The notes below the pieces were generated by a model. That model saw only the letters and a list, made by a program, of their open reading frames with translations, was not told the origin of the DNA and made no database searches. Position numbers and translations under genes: made by a program. Shown here in pieces: positions 51,656 through 59,977 of a stretch of DNA of 64,000 nucleotides. Position 1 is the first letter of the stretch; every line of letters starts with the position of its first letter. The stretch comes from Thauera sp. GDN1 (GTDB lineage Bacteria > Pseudomonadota > Gammaproteobacteria > Burkholderiales > Rhodocyclaceae), in the NCBI RefSeq assembly GCF_029223545.1, contig NZ_CP097870.1:1736001-1800000 (forward strand), read 5' to 3'.

Positions 51656-52355
51656 TCGCACTTCCTTCCCGTCCGCCGCAGCCGCGCAGCCGGTGGTGGC
51701 CTGCGAGGGCCTGAGCAAGCATTTTCGCGAGGGCGCCGAGGCGGTGCGGGTGCTCGACGGCGTGACGCTGAGCGTCGCGCGCGGCGAACGCATCGCCATC
51801 GTCGGCGCCTCGGGGTCGGGCAAGAGCACGTTGATGCATCTGCTCGGCGGCCTGGACGTGCCGAGCGCCGGCAATGTGCACCTGATGGGGCAGGACTTCT
51901 CCGGGCTGTCGGAAACGGCGCGCGGACGGCTGCGCAACGAAGCGCTGGGCTTCGTGTACCAGTTCCATCACCTGCTGCCGGAGTTCAGCGCGCTGGAGAA
52001 CGTCGCCATGCCGCTGTACATCCGCCGCGTGCCGCGTGCCGAGGCGGACGAGCGCGCGGCGCGGATGCTGGGCGAGGTCGGGTTGTCGCACCGCCTCGAC
52101 CATGCGCCCGGCGAACTCTCGGGTGGCGAGCGCCAGCGCGCGGCGATCGCGCGTGCGCTGGTGACCCAGCCGGCCTGCGTGCTGGCCGACGAGCCCACCG
52201 GCAACCTCGACCGCCGCACCGCCGGCGCGGTGTTCGACCTCATGCTGTCGCTCAACGAGCGTCTGGCGACCAGCTTCGTCATCGTCACCCACGACGAGAC
52301 GCTCGCGGCGAGAGCGCAGCGCACGCTGCGCCTGTGCGACGGTCGCCTGTCCTGA
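51648..52355 (+). CDS. lolD: Lipoprotein-releasing ABC ATPase LolD
   Basis: A 235-residue ATPase powering LolC/E. Walker A is [10 protein letters not shown]-loop is [20 protein letters not shown] (typical LolD), the signature is [15 protein letters not shown], Walker B is [11 protein letters not shown] and the H-loop is [11 protein letters not shown]. The [14 protein letters not shown] stretch distinguishes LolD from MacB/FtsE relatives. It overlaps the permease gene by eight bases and is followed by a hairpin at 52371-52393. Confidence 0.95.
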   Translation: MSDRTSFPSAAAAQPVVACEGLSKHFREGAEAVRVLDGVTLSVARGERIAIVGASGSGKSTLMHLLGGLDVPSAGNVHLMGQDFSGLSETARGRLRNEALGFVYQFHHLLPEFSALENVAMPLYIRRVPRAEADERAARMLGEVGLSHRLDHAPGELSGGERQRAAIARALVTQPACVLADEPTGNLDRRTAGAVFDLMLSLNERLATSFVIVTHDETLAARAQRTLRLCDGRLS

Positions 52356-52370
52356 AGCTGCAGCCCGCGG

Positions 52371-52393
52371 GGATCGCCTCAGCGCGGCGATCC
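52371..52393. terminator. Hairpin between converging lolD and DUF2062 genes
   Basis: GGATCGCC (52371-52378) pairs with GGCGATCC (52386-52393) around a seven-base loop in the 55-base gap between convergent genes. No T-run is present, so confidence as a terminator is moderate. Confidence 0.45.
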
Positions 52394-52410
52394 GCTGCGG
52401 CGACCGGCGT

Positions 52411-52947
52411 TCAGCGCCTGAGTGCGCGCCGCCGCCACTGCCGGATCAGCCACAGCCGCCAGCCCCAGCGCACCGCCAGGTAGGACAGCATCGACAGGCT
52501 GGCGGCGAGCACGATCAGCCCGACGAAGAGCGGCTTGCCGAGCGAGGACGCCCAGGCCGCGAGATCGCCGATCCATACCGCCGGATTCATGCCCACCAGG
52601 TCCGGCGGCGGGGTGAAGTCGAAGTCCCCGTTGCCCAGGATCAGCCCGCCGATGCCGAAGGCCAGCACGTACAGCGGCACGATCGTCAGCGGGTTGCTGT
52701 ACAGGGTGGTGATCAGCGCCAGCGGCAGGTTCACCCGGAACAGCACGCAGCAGATCGCCGCCCCCATCATCTGCAGCGGACCGGGTATCAGCCCGCAGAA
52801 CATGCCGACCGCGACCGCACCTGCCGCCGAATGGCGGTTCAGGTGCCACAGCCGCGGGTGCAGGAGCGTGGACGCGAACGGCCGCAGCCAGCGATTCGAG
52901 CTGACTGATTCGTGGTCGGGAAGGAATCGCTTGAGGGTCTTGCGCAT
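52411..52947 (-). CDS. DUF2062 membrane protein
   Basis: A 178-residue membrane protein with three or four hydrophobic segments. The DUF2062 pattern is visible: HLNRHSAAGAVAVGMFCGLI, PGPLQMMGAAICCVLFRVNL and LITTLYSNPLTIVPLYVLAF, where the SNPLT motif is typical. The C-terminus is strongly basic (RQWRRRALRR). Function is unknown; the domain is also found fused to glycosyltransferases. A TAGACT -10 candidate with GC-rich discriminator lies just upstream (52960-52971), and comEC is divergent. Confidence 0.87.
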   Translation of the reverse strand: MRKTLKRFLPDHESVSSNRWLRPFASTLLHPRLWHLNRHSAAGAVAVGMFCGLIPGPLQMMGAAICCVLFRVNLPLALITTLYSNPLTIVPLYVLAFGIGGLILGNGDFDFTPPPDLVGMNPAVWIGDLAAWASSLGKPLFVGLIVLAASLSMLSYLAVRWGWRLWLIRQWRRRALRR

Positions 52948-52959
52948 GATGGCTCGGGC

Positions 52960-52971
52960 GGGCGAAGTCTA
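52960..52971 (-). promoter_or_regulatory. Candidate promoter -10 of DUF2062 gene
   Basis: Minus strand TAGACT followed by TCGCCC, 19 bases before the start codon. It closely matches the element at 44672-44683. The divergent gap 52972-53152 shows no other clear site. Confidence 0.4.
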
Positions 52972-53152
52972 GCAGGTGTGCGCGGGCGTGCAGCCAGCGT
53001 CAGATGCGGCGGCCCGGCCCGGGTTCGCGGCGGGCGTGTTGCGCTTTGTGTCCGTGCGGCACCACCGCTTGCGGCCACGGCGGACGGACGGGGGCGGTTC
53101 GGGACGGATGACGGTTCGACACGCGGCCGGCACTGGTCTCGGAGTAATGCAT

Positions 53153-55552
53153 ATGGCATGCTTCGATGCCATGAGGATCGTCGCGCTCGCCTTCCTGATC
53201 GGTGTCTGCCTGGTGCAGACGCGCGCGGCCGTCGACGGCTGGGCTGCCGTGGGCACGGTGGCCCTCGGCATGGCGATCTTGTTGCGTATCGCCCTGGTCC
53301 GCGGGCTCGCGCGCCTGCCGGTCCTGCGCCGGGTGGCGTGCTCGTTGCTCGGCGCGGCGATCGCCATGGCGGCCGCGGTGGCGTGGTCGGCCTGGCGGGC
53401 GGAGCTGCGGCTGGCCGACGAACTGCGCGGCGACCTGGAAGCTGCGGACCTGGTGGTGCACGGGCGGATCGCCGGCCTGCCGCAGGCGCTCGATCGGGGC
53501 TGGCGTTTCGACTTCGAGCCCGATGCGGGCCAGGCGGGCGTGCCGCGGCGGGTGTTGCTGAGCTGGCGCGAGCAGGAGGCGGAGGATGGCGTGCCGCCGG
53601 CGATGCCTCAGCCCGGCGAGCGCTGGTCCTTTGGCGTGCGGCTGCGCCGTCCGCACGGCTTCGTCAATCCGGCCGGATTCGACTACGAGGCCTGGTTGCT
53701 CGAACGCGGCATCCGCGCCACCGGCCATGTGCGCGAGCACGCGCTCCGGCTCGAGGGCGGGGCCGGCACGTGGATGCAGCATGTGCATCGCGTGCGCGCC
53801 GCGGTGCGCGAGCGTCTGCTCGCGGCCATGCCGGGGAGCGACTACGGCGGGTTGATGGTGGCGCTCGCGGTGGGTGACCAGGACGGCATCCGGACGGCGG
53901 ACTGGGAGGTGTTCCGTCGCACCGGCGTTGCGCACGTGATCTCCATATCGGGCCTGCACATCGCGCTGGTCGGCCTGTTCTGCGGCGGCGCGCTGGCGTT
54001 GCTGTGGCGCCGGGTCCCGGCGCTGGCGCTGCGCATGCCGGCGCAGAAGGCCGGTGCGCTCGCCGCGCTGGCCGGGGCGAGCGTGTATGCGCTGCTGGCG
54101 GGGCTCGGCATCCCGGTGCTGCGCGCATGGCTGATGCTGGCGGTGGCGGTCGGGGTGCTGTTCAGCGGACGCGTGGTCGCGCCCTCGCGCGTGCTCGCGA
54201 TCGCCTTGCTGGTCGTGCTGCTCTTCGATCCGTGGGCGGTGTTGTCGCCGGGCTTCTGGCTGTCCTTCGGCGCGGTGGCGATCATCCTCGCCAGCGTCGG
54301 CGGGCGCATCCGCGCGCGGACGGGCTGGCGCGGGGCGGTCCGTGTCCAGCTCGCCATCAGCGTGGCGCTGGTCCCGCTGCTGGTGGCGCAGTTCCAGTCC
54401 TTTCCGCTGCTGTCGCCGCTCGCGAACGTGGTGGCGATCCCGCTCGTCAGCTTCGTGATCACGCCGCTGGTGCTGCTTTCGCTGCCGTGGCCGACGGCCT
54501 TGCTGCTCGCGCCCGCGGAGTTCGCCGCGCGGCTGATGATGGACTTCCTGCACTGGCTTGCGGCCTGGGAGCTGGCGCTGTGGGAACAGGCGCCGCCGCC
54601 GCCCTGGCTCCTTGCGTGCGGACTGGTGGCCGTCGCCGTGCTGCTGCTGCCGCGCGCCACGCCGGGTCGGCTCGCGGCGCCTGCGGTGCTCGGCGCACTG
54701 CTGGCGTGGCAGCCCGCCCGGCCATTGGAGGGCGGTTTCGAGGTGCAGGTGCTGGACATCGGCCAGGGGCTGGCCGTCCATGTGCGCACGCGGAGCCACG
54801 ACCTGCTGTTCGATGCCGGGCCGCCGTATGGCAGCGCGGCCGATGCCGGCAGCCGGGTGATCCTGCCCTACCTGCGCGCGGCGGGAACACGTTCGCTCGA
54901 TCGCCTGGTGCTGTCGCACGGCGACGCCGATCACGTCGGTGGCGCGGCCAGCGTGATCGGCGGGATGCCGGTGGGCGAGGTGCTGGCCGGGCAGCCTGCG
55001 TCAGCGCTTGAAATCGCGGTCGCCGGGGCGGCGGGCGGGCGCGAGCCGGCACTGCGCGGCTGCGCGCAGACGCCGCCGTGGACCTGGGATGGCGTGCGCT
55101 TCGAGATCCTGCATCCGCTTGCGGAACAGTCCGCCGGCCGCCGCCACGACAACGACGCGTCCTGCGTGCTCCGGGTCGCGGGACCGGCGGGCGCCGTGCT
55201 GCTCACCGGCGACATCGGCACGGCGGCAGAGGCTGCGCTGCTGGCGCGCGCGACGACCGATACCCTGCGCAGCGAGGTCGTGGTCAGCGCCCACCATGGC
55301 AGCCGTTCCTCGTCCTCGCCGGCCTTCGTCGATGCGACCCTGCCGGCGCACGTCGTGCATTCGGCCGGTCACCGCAACGCCTTCGGTCACCCCCATCCTC
55401 AGGTGTGGGCGCGCTGGGCCGCCGCCGGCGCGCGCAACTGGCGCACCGATGCCCAGGGGGCGATCGGCATGGTGTTCGCGGCCGACGCCGACGATGGCGT
55501 CGAGGTGTTCGCCGCCCGTGAGCAGCGGCCGCGCTACTGGCACGGACGCTGA
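53153..55552 (+). CDS. comEC: ComEC/Rec2 DNA-uptake channel protein
   Basis: A 799-residue inner-membrane protein that imports single-stranded DNA during natural transformation. The N-terminal DUF4131 region (about 1-200) has FVNPAGFDYEAWLLERGIRA. The Competence domain (about 215-490) has the diagnostic FRRTGVAHVISISGLHIAL and many helices. The C-terminal metallo-beta-lactamase domain (about 530-790) has LDIGQGLAVHVRT, LSHGDADHVGGA, LLTGDIGTAAE and SAHHGSRSSSS, with the metal-ligand His/Asp residues present. I start at ATG 53153, eight bases after GGAG; the ATG at 53147 is too close to it. The frame opens at 52976. No other competence gene is nearby. Confidence 0.92.
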   Translation: MACFDAMRIVALAFLIGVCLVQTRAAVDGWAAVGTVALGMAILLRIALVRGLARLPVLRRVACSLLGAAIAMAAAVAWSAWRAELRLADELRGDLEAADLVVHGRIAGLPQALDRGWRFDFEPDAGQAGVPRRVLLSWREQEAEDGVPPAMPQPGERWSFGVRLRRPHGFVNPAGFDYEAWLLERGIRATGHVREHALRLEGGAGTWMQHVHRVRAAVRERLLAAMPGSDYGGLMVALAVGDQDGIRTADWEVFRRTGVAHVISISGLHIALVGLFCGGALALLWRRVPALALRMPAQKAGALAALAGASVYALLAGLGIPVLRAWLMLAVAVGVLFSGRVVAPSRVLAIALLVVLLFDPWAVLSPGFWLSFGAVAIILASVGGRIRARTGWRGAVRVQLAISVALVPLLVAQFQSFPLLSPLANVVAIPLVSFVITPLVLLSLPWPTALLLAPAEFAARLMMDFLHWLAAWELALWEQAPPPPWLLACGLVAVAVLLLPRATPGRLAAPAVLGALLAWQPARPLEGGFEVQVLDIGQGLAVHVRTRSHDLLFDAGPPYGSAADAGSRVILPYLRAAGTRSLDRLVLSHGDADHVGGAASVIGGMPVGEVLAGQPASALEIAVAGAAGGREPALRGCAQTPPWTWDGVRFEILHPLAEQSAGRRHDNDASCVLRVAGPAGAVLLTGDIGTAAEAALLARATTDTLRSEVVVSAHHGSRSSSSPAFVDATLPAHVVHSAGHRNAFGHPHPQVWARWAAAGARNWRTDAQGAIGMVFAADADDGVEVFAAREQRPRYWHGR

Positions 55553-55645
55553 CCGGGCCGGGGCCCGACCACGCCCTTGAACGACGGGACGTGCACACAT
55601 GCTCCATCGCCCCGCGGCGCGTGCACCGCCTCCGCCGCTTCGGGC

Positions 55646-55651
55646 TAGACT
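55646..55651 (+). promoter_or_regulatory. Candidate -10 of the alpha/beta hydrolase gene
   Basis: TAGACT followed by GCGGGACC, 42 bases before the hydrolase start. Same hexamer as at the rpfE and DUF2062 promoters. No clear -35. Confidence 0.35.
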
Positions 55652-55692
55652 GCGGGACCGACCTCGCTTCCTGCCTGCCGCGCCCGCAAACC

Positions 55693-56616
55693 ATGTCGCA
55701 ACAATCGATGCCGCAACAGCTCTCCTCGTCATCCTCGGCGGTGTCCGCGCCGGCCTTGCCGATGCGCCAGCGCACGGTGCAATGCATGGGTCCGCACGGC
55801 CTGCATCGCATGGCGTACACCGAATGGGGCGATCCCGCCAATCCGCGGGTGCTGGTCTGCGTCCATGGCCTGACCCGCAACGGGCGCGACTTCGACCACC
55901 TCGCGCGCGCGCTGGCCGACGAATACCGCGTGGTCTGTCCGGACGTGGTCGGCCGCGGTCGTAGCGACTGGCTCCAGGTGAAGGCCGACTACGGCTTTCC
56001 CATCTATGTGAACGACATGGTCACGCTGATCGCGCGCCTCGACGTCGACGAGGTGCACTGGGTCGGCACCTCGATGGGCGGCATCATCGGCATGCTGCTG
56101 GCCAGCCAGCCGCACAGCCCGATCACGCGCCTGGTGCTCAACGACGTCGGACCGGTCATCACTGCGACCTCCCTGCAGCGCATCGCGCAGTACGTCGGGC
56201 GGGCGCCGCTGTTTCCCACCATGGAGGCTGCGGAAGCCTGGATCCGCGAGGTCGGTGCGCCCTTCGGCGCGCTCACCGACGCCCAGTGGCGCCATCTCAC
56301 CGTGCATTCGGTGCGCGCCCTCGAGCGCGGGCAGGGCGGGTTCGAGATGGTCTACGACCCCGGACTCGGCGACGTCTTCCGTGCCGCGCAGATCCTGGAG
56401 GACATCGACCTGTGGCCGGTGTACGAGGCGGTTCGCTGCCCCGCGCTGGCGCTGCGCGGGGCGGAATCGGACCTGCTGGAACCCGCGACGTTCGCCGCGA
56501 TGGCGGCGCGCGGGCCGTGCGCGCGGACGGTGGAGATCGCCGGGGTGGGCCATGCGCCGATGCTGATGGACCCGGCCCAGATCGCCGTGGTGCGCGACTT
56601 CCTGCTCGAGGCCTGA
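55693..56616 (+). CDS. Alpha/beta-fold hydrolase
   Basis: A 307-residue cytosolic hydrolase. VCVHGLTRNGRDFDHLARAL holds the oxyanion HG motif, PDVVGRGRSDW follows, the nucleophile elbow is GTSMGG, the acid is likely the Asp in GAESDLLEP and the His is in GVGHAPMLMD. The first 30 residues are a Gln/Ser-rich tail (MSQQSMPQQLSSSSSAVSA). The frame opens at 55591, but ATG 55693 follows a candidate -10 and gives a compact N-terminus. The substrate is unknown; relatives include esterases and haloalkane-dehalogenase-like enzymes. Confidence 0.88.
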   Translation: MSQQSMPQQLSSSSSAVSAPALPMRQRTVQCMGPHGLHRMAYTEWGDPANPRVLVCVHGLTRNGRDFDHLARALADEYRVVCPDVVGRGRSDWLQVKADYGFPIYVNDMVTLIARLDVDEVHWVGTSMGGIIGMLLASQPHSPITRLVLNDVGPVITATSLQRIAQYVGRAPLFPTMEAAEAWIREVGAPFGALTDAQWRHLTVHSVRALERGQGGFEMVYDPGLGDVFRAAQILEDIDLWPVYEAVRCPALALRGAESDLLEPATFAAMAARGPCARTVEIAGVGHAPMLMDPAQIAVVRDFLLEA

Positions 56617-56650
56617 TGGCGCCCGAGCGCGTGCCCGGGGCGCGAAGGCC

Positions 56651-57619
56651 TCACCAGCCGGGATTGAGCCGCCTCGCCTCGGCGATTTCGGCGCGGATGC
56701 TGCGGAAGTGCTCCCAGCGCCGGGGATGGATGGAGCCCGCGGCCACCGCGGCGAGCAGCGCGCAGCCCGGCTCGCTGTCGTGGCGACAGTCGCGGAAGCG
56801 GCACCGGCCGAGATGGGGGCGGAACTCGACGAAGGCTTCGGCGAGATCCTCCGCCGACAGGTGGGCGAGGCCGAAGACCTGCAGGCCAGGGCTGTCGATC
56901 AGCCAGCCCGCGGCTGCCTCATTGCCGGGCTCGGCGGCGTCCTCGCTGGCGTTCGGTTCGAGCGGGTAGAGGCGGGCGAAGGTGGTGGTGTGCTTGCCCG
57001 AGTCGAGGGCGTCGGAGATCTCGCGGGTGGCGGCATTGGCCTCCGGGATCAGGGCGTTGGTCAGGGTCGATTTGCCCATGCCCGACTGGCCGACGAAGAT
57101 CGCGTGCAGGCCCTTCAGGCGCTGGCGCAGGTGTTCCGCGCCCTGCAGGGCGGAGACTTCCAGCACCTCGTAGCCGAGGCGGCGGAAGGGTTCGAGCTGC
57201 GCGCGCGCGGCGGGCAGGCGGTCTACCAGATCGGCCTTGTTGAGCACGATCAGCGGCGTGATGTCCTGGCTCTCGGCCGCGGCGATGCAGCGCGACACCA
57301 GCAGGTCGGAGAAGCCGGGTTCGGTGGCGACGACGATGACGATGTGGCTGAGGTTGGCGGCGATCAGCTTCTCGCGGAAGGCGTCGGATCGCCACAGCAG
57401 GTTGCGGCGCGGCCTCAGCGTCTCGATCACGCCCTGGCCGTCGCCGCCGCGCAGGATCTCGACCGCGTCGCCGCAGGCGTAGTTGCTCTTCTTGCCGCGC
57501 GGGTAGCACTGCAGCCGGCCGGCGGCGGTGTCCACTTCGTAATGACGACCGAAGGCGGCGACGATGATGCCGGGCGTGCGCGCTGCGGCCGGGTTGCCGG
57601 GGTGAATGCGTTTTCTCAC
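56651..57619 (-). CDS. rsgA: Ribosome small-subunit GTPase RsgA
   Basis: A 322-residue circularly permuted GTPase that helps mature the 30S subunit. After an N-terminal OB fold (GIIVAAFGRHYEVDTAAGRL) the G4 motif VLNKADLVD precedes G1 GQSGMGKST and G3 DSPGLQVFG, the permuted order typical of RsgA. The C-terminal zinc motif is CRFRDCRHDSEPGCAL. It starts at a GTG overlapping the TGA of the upstream cytochrome gene (GTGA), so translation is coupled. Its neighbour on the other side of the M48 gene is orn, a recurring rsgA/orn neighbourhood in proteobacteria. Confidence 0.94.
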   Translation of the reverse strand: MRKRIHPGNPAAARTPGIIVAAFGRHYEVDTAAGRLQCYPRGKKSNYACGDAVEILRGGDGQGVIETLRPRRNLLWRSDAFREKLIAANLSHIVIVVATEPGFSDLLVSRCIAAAESQDITPLIVLNKADLVDRLPAARAQLEPFRRLGYEVLEVSALQGAEHLRQRLKGLHAIFVGQSGMGKSTLTNALIPEANAATREISDALDSGKHTTTFARLYPLEPNASEDAAEPGNEAAAGWLIDSPGLQVFGLAHLSAEDLAEAFVEFRPHLGRCRFRDCRHDSEPGCALLAAVAAGSIHPRRWEHFRSIRAEIAEARRLNPGW

Positions 57620-57939
57620 TCGAATTTGTAGTAGAGCTTGTTCAGGTAGCCGGCGAGGTGATGCTCGTCCTCCGGGAAGAGGTCGAGGTTGAGCATCGTC
57701 GTGCACGTGGTCAGTTGCTGCGACAGCGCGCTCGGGGTGGTGACGCGCCGGTCGGGGCGGGTGTAGATGGCCGAGCCGCCCTCGCCGCTGAAGCGGCGTT
57801 CGTGGCACTCGATGCACAGGCGGTCGTGCATGTCCTTGGCCGCGGCGTGGTCGGCGTCCGGGAACGGGTCGGCCTGCGCCGCGAGGGGCAGGGCGAGCGC
57901 GAGGGCGAGCGCTGCCGTCGTGATAAGGGTCGTTCTCAT
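57616..57939 (-). CDS. Small periplasmic c-type cytochrome-like protein
   Basis: A 107-residue exported protein. The signal peptide is TLITTAALALALALPLAAQA; a single heme-binding CIECH motif lies at about residues 42-46, and the C-terminal half (SALSQQLTTCTTMLNLDLFP, then EDEHHLAGYLNKLYYKFE) gives a class I-like helix. A free Cys in TTCTT is unusual. It sits between an M48 protease and rsgA on one strand, overlapping rsgA by four bases and 28 bases from the protease. Its electron-transfer partner is not evident from the neighbourhood. Confidence 0.85.
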   Translation of the reverse strand: MRTTLITTAALALALALPLAAQADPFPDADHAAAKDMHDRLCIECHERRFSGEGGSAIYTRPDRRVTTPSALSQQLTTCTTMLNLDLFPEDEHHLAGYLNKLYYKFE

Positions 57940-57967
57940 CTCCGTCTCCTCTCTTCTTGTCGGGGTG

Positions 57968-59215
57968 TCAGTGCTGCAGGGTCTGCAGGCGCGCGACGCG
58001 CAGCGCGGCCGGCGGGTGCGAGTCGAAGAAGCGCGAGTACAGCGGGTCGGGGGTCAGCGTCGAGGCATTGTCGCGATAGAGCTTGACCAGCGCGGCGACC
58101 AGGTCGCTGGCCCGCGTCTGGCTGGCAGCGTAGGCATCGGCCTCGTATTCGTGCACCCGCGACCAGTGGCTGAAGAAGGGCGCGAGCGGGAAGGTGAACA
58201 CCGGCAGGATCAGGAAGAACAGCGCCAGCGCGCTCGCGGTATCGGTCGCCGTCATGCCCAGGCCGGCGAAGAACCAGGGCTGCTGCATCGACCAGCCGAG
58301 CAGGGCGAGCAGGGCGAGGCTGGCCGGGGCGAGCACCGCCAGGCGCTTGACGATGTGGCGATGGCGGAAGTGGCCGAGCTCGTGGGCCAGCACCGCCTCG
58401 ACCTCGTCGGCGTCGAGCTTGTCGAGCAGGGTGTCGAAGAACACGATGCGCTTGGCAGCGCCGAAGCCGGTGAAATAGGCGTTGCCGTGCGCCGAGCGGC
58501 GCGAGCCGTCCATCACGAACAGGCCCTTGGACTGGAAGCCGCAGCGCGCGAGCAGGGCCTCGACGCGGGCCTTCAGCCCCTCGTCGGCAAGCGGGGTGAA
58601 GGTGTTGAACAGCGGCGCGATGAAGGTCGGCCACACCAGCATCACCAGCACGTTGAAGGCGAGCCAGAAAGCCCACACCCACAGCCACCACCGCTCGCCC
58701 ATCGATGCGGTCAGCCACAGCAGCACGCCGAGCAGGGGCAGGCCGATCAGCGCGGCGAGCACGCCCTCGCGCAGCGTGTCGGCGATGAACAGGCGCGGCG
58801 TCATGCGGTTGAAGCCGAACTTCTTCTCGATGCCGAAGCTGCGGACGAGCACGAAGGGCAGCTCGAGCGCCCAGCCCAGCACGGCGAGCGTGGCGAGCAG
58901 GGCGACACCGTGAACCAGGCTGCTCGGCGCCAGCACTGTCGCCCAGGCCTCATGCACGGCCTGCAGGCCGCCGCCCAGCGTCATCAGCAGCAGGAATACC
59001 GCGCTGGCGAGGGTCTGGCGCGCCGACAGCCTGGCCCGTGCCGCGGTGTAGTCGGCGGCACGCTGGTGGGAAGACAGCGGGATCGCGTCCGCGAAGGCGG
59101 CGGGGACCGTATCGCGGTGCGCCTGCACGTGGCGCACCTGGCGTCGCAGCAGGGCCAGCTTGGCGGCCACGCCGGCCAGCAGCAGGCCGACGAAGAGGAG
59201 GGCAAAGGCGTTCAT
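57968..59215 (-). CDS. M48 (Ste24-type) membrane metalloprotease
   Basis: A 415-residue integral membrane peptidase. It has an N-terminal helix (NAFALLFVGLLLAGVAAKLA), several further helices, the zinc motif HELGH in VEAVLAHELGHFRHRHIVK and the third ligand Glu in HEYEADAYAA. The sequence FFDTLLDKLDADEVEAVLAH and MDGSRRSAHGNAYFTGF match CAAX-protease-1/Ste24. Bacterial members act in membrane protein quality control. The frame opens to 59557, overlapping orn; ATG 59215 precedes the first helix. It heads a minus-strand unit with the small cytochrome and rsgA. Confidence 0.92.
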   Translation of the reverse strand: MNAFALLFVGLLLAGVAAKLALLRRQVRHVQAHRDTVPAAFADAIPLSSHQRAADYTAARARLSARQTLASAVFLLLMTLGGGLQAVHEAWATVLAPSSLVHGVALLATLAVLGWALELPFVLVRSFGIEKKFGFNRMTPRLFIADTLREGVLAALIGLPLLGVLLWLTASMGERWWLWVWAFWLAFNVLVMLVWPTFIAPLFNTFTPLADEGLKARVEALLARCGFQSKGLFVMDGSRRSAHGNAYFTGFGAAKRIVFFDTLLDKLDADEVEAVLAHELGHFRHRHIVKRLAVLAPASLALLALLGWSMQQPWFFAGLGMTATDTASALALFFLILPVFTFPLAPFFSHWSRVHEYEADAYAASQTRASDLVAALVKLYRDNASTLTPDPLYSRFFDSHPPAALRVARLQTLQH

Positions 59216-59361
59216 CGCGGTTCCGGTGGCGAGGATGGGAAAGCCCGGCGAGTCCTGAAGCAGGCTCTTCACACGGTCGTCTGCCGCCGCGGTCGCGATG
59301 CCTCCGGCCGGGACGGGCAGGCCGGACGCGCCGCGGAACCTGCGGCGGGCAGGAACTGTGA

Positions 59362-59374
59362 CACAATCGCGCCC
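59362..59374 (+). promoter_or_regulatory. orn promoter -10 with GC-rich discriminator
   Basis: CACAAT (59362-59367) is followed directly by CGCGCCC, with TGTGA just before it (extended -10-like). The predicted start near 59375 leaves a leader of about 43 bases before orn. Confidence 0.5.
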
Positions 59375-59417
59375 TTGATTGTTTCGCACCAAGGCGCCCG
59401 AAAAAGGCGGACCGATT

Positions 59418-59966
59418 ATGGCACAGGACCCGAAGACGCTGATATGGCTGGACATGGAGATGACCGGCCTCGAACCCGACCGTGACCGCATCATCGAGAT
59501 CGCGATCGTGCTGACCAACGAGGCGCTGGAAACCATCGCCGAGGCGCCGGTGATCACCGTGCATCAGCCCGACAGCGTGCTCGACGCGATGGACGAGTGG
59601 AACCGCAACACCCACGGCAAGTCCGGGCTGATCGAGCGCGTGAAGGTGTCCGCCGTGTCCGAGGCGGAGGCCGAGGCTCAGGCGCTGGCCTTCCTGCAGC
59701 AGTGGGTGCCGGCGCGGACCTCGCCGATGTGCGGCAACTCGGTGTGCCAGGACCGCCGCTTCCTCGCGCGCTGGATGCCGGCGCTGGAGAATTGGTTCCA
59801 CTACCGCAACCTCGACGTGTCCACCGTCAAGGAACTCGCCCGGCGCTGGTGTCCGGAGATCTACGAGGGCGTCAAGAAGGCGGGCAGCCATACCGCGCTG
59901 GCCGACATCCACGAGTCGATCGCCGAACTACGCCACTACCGCGACCACTTCCTGCGCCTCGAGTAA
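59418..59966 (+). CDS. orn: Oligoribonuclease
   Basis: A 182-residue DEDDh 3'-5' exonuclease that degrades RNA dinucleotides, including pGpG, the breakdown product of c-di-GMP, which is relevant given three GGDEF proteins in this window. DEDDh residues are in [30 protein letters not shown] and [14 protein letters not shown] 59418 gives the family start [14 protein letters not shown]; the frame opens at 59379. Length matches E. coli Orn (181). It is divergent from the M48 gene and ends 11 bases from a converging glycosyltransferase gene. Confidence 0.96.
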   Translation: MAQDPKTLIWLDMEMTGLEPDRDRIIEIAIVLTNEALETIAEAPVITVHQPDSVLDAMDEWNRNTHGKSGLIERVKVSAVSEAEAEAQALAFLQQWVPARTSPMCGNSVCQDRRFLARWMPALENWFHYRNLDVSTVKELARRWCPEIYEGVKKAGSHTALADIHESIAELRHYRDHFLRLE

Positions 59967-59977
59967 GGGGCCGCCGC

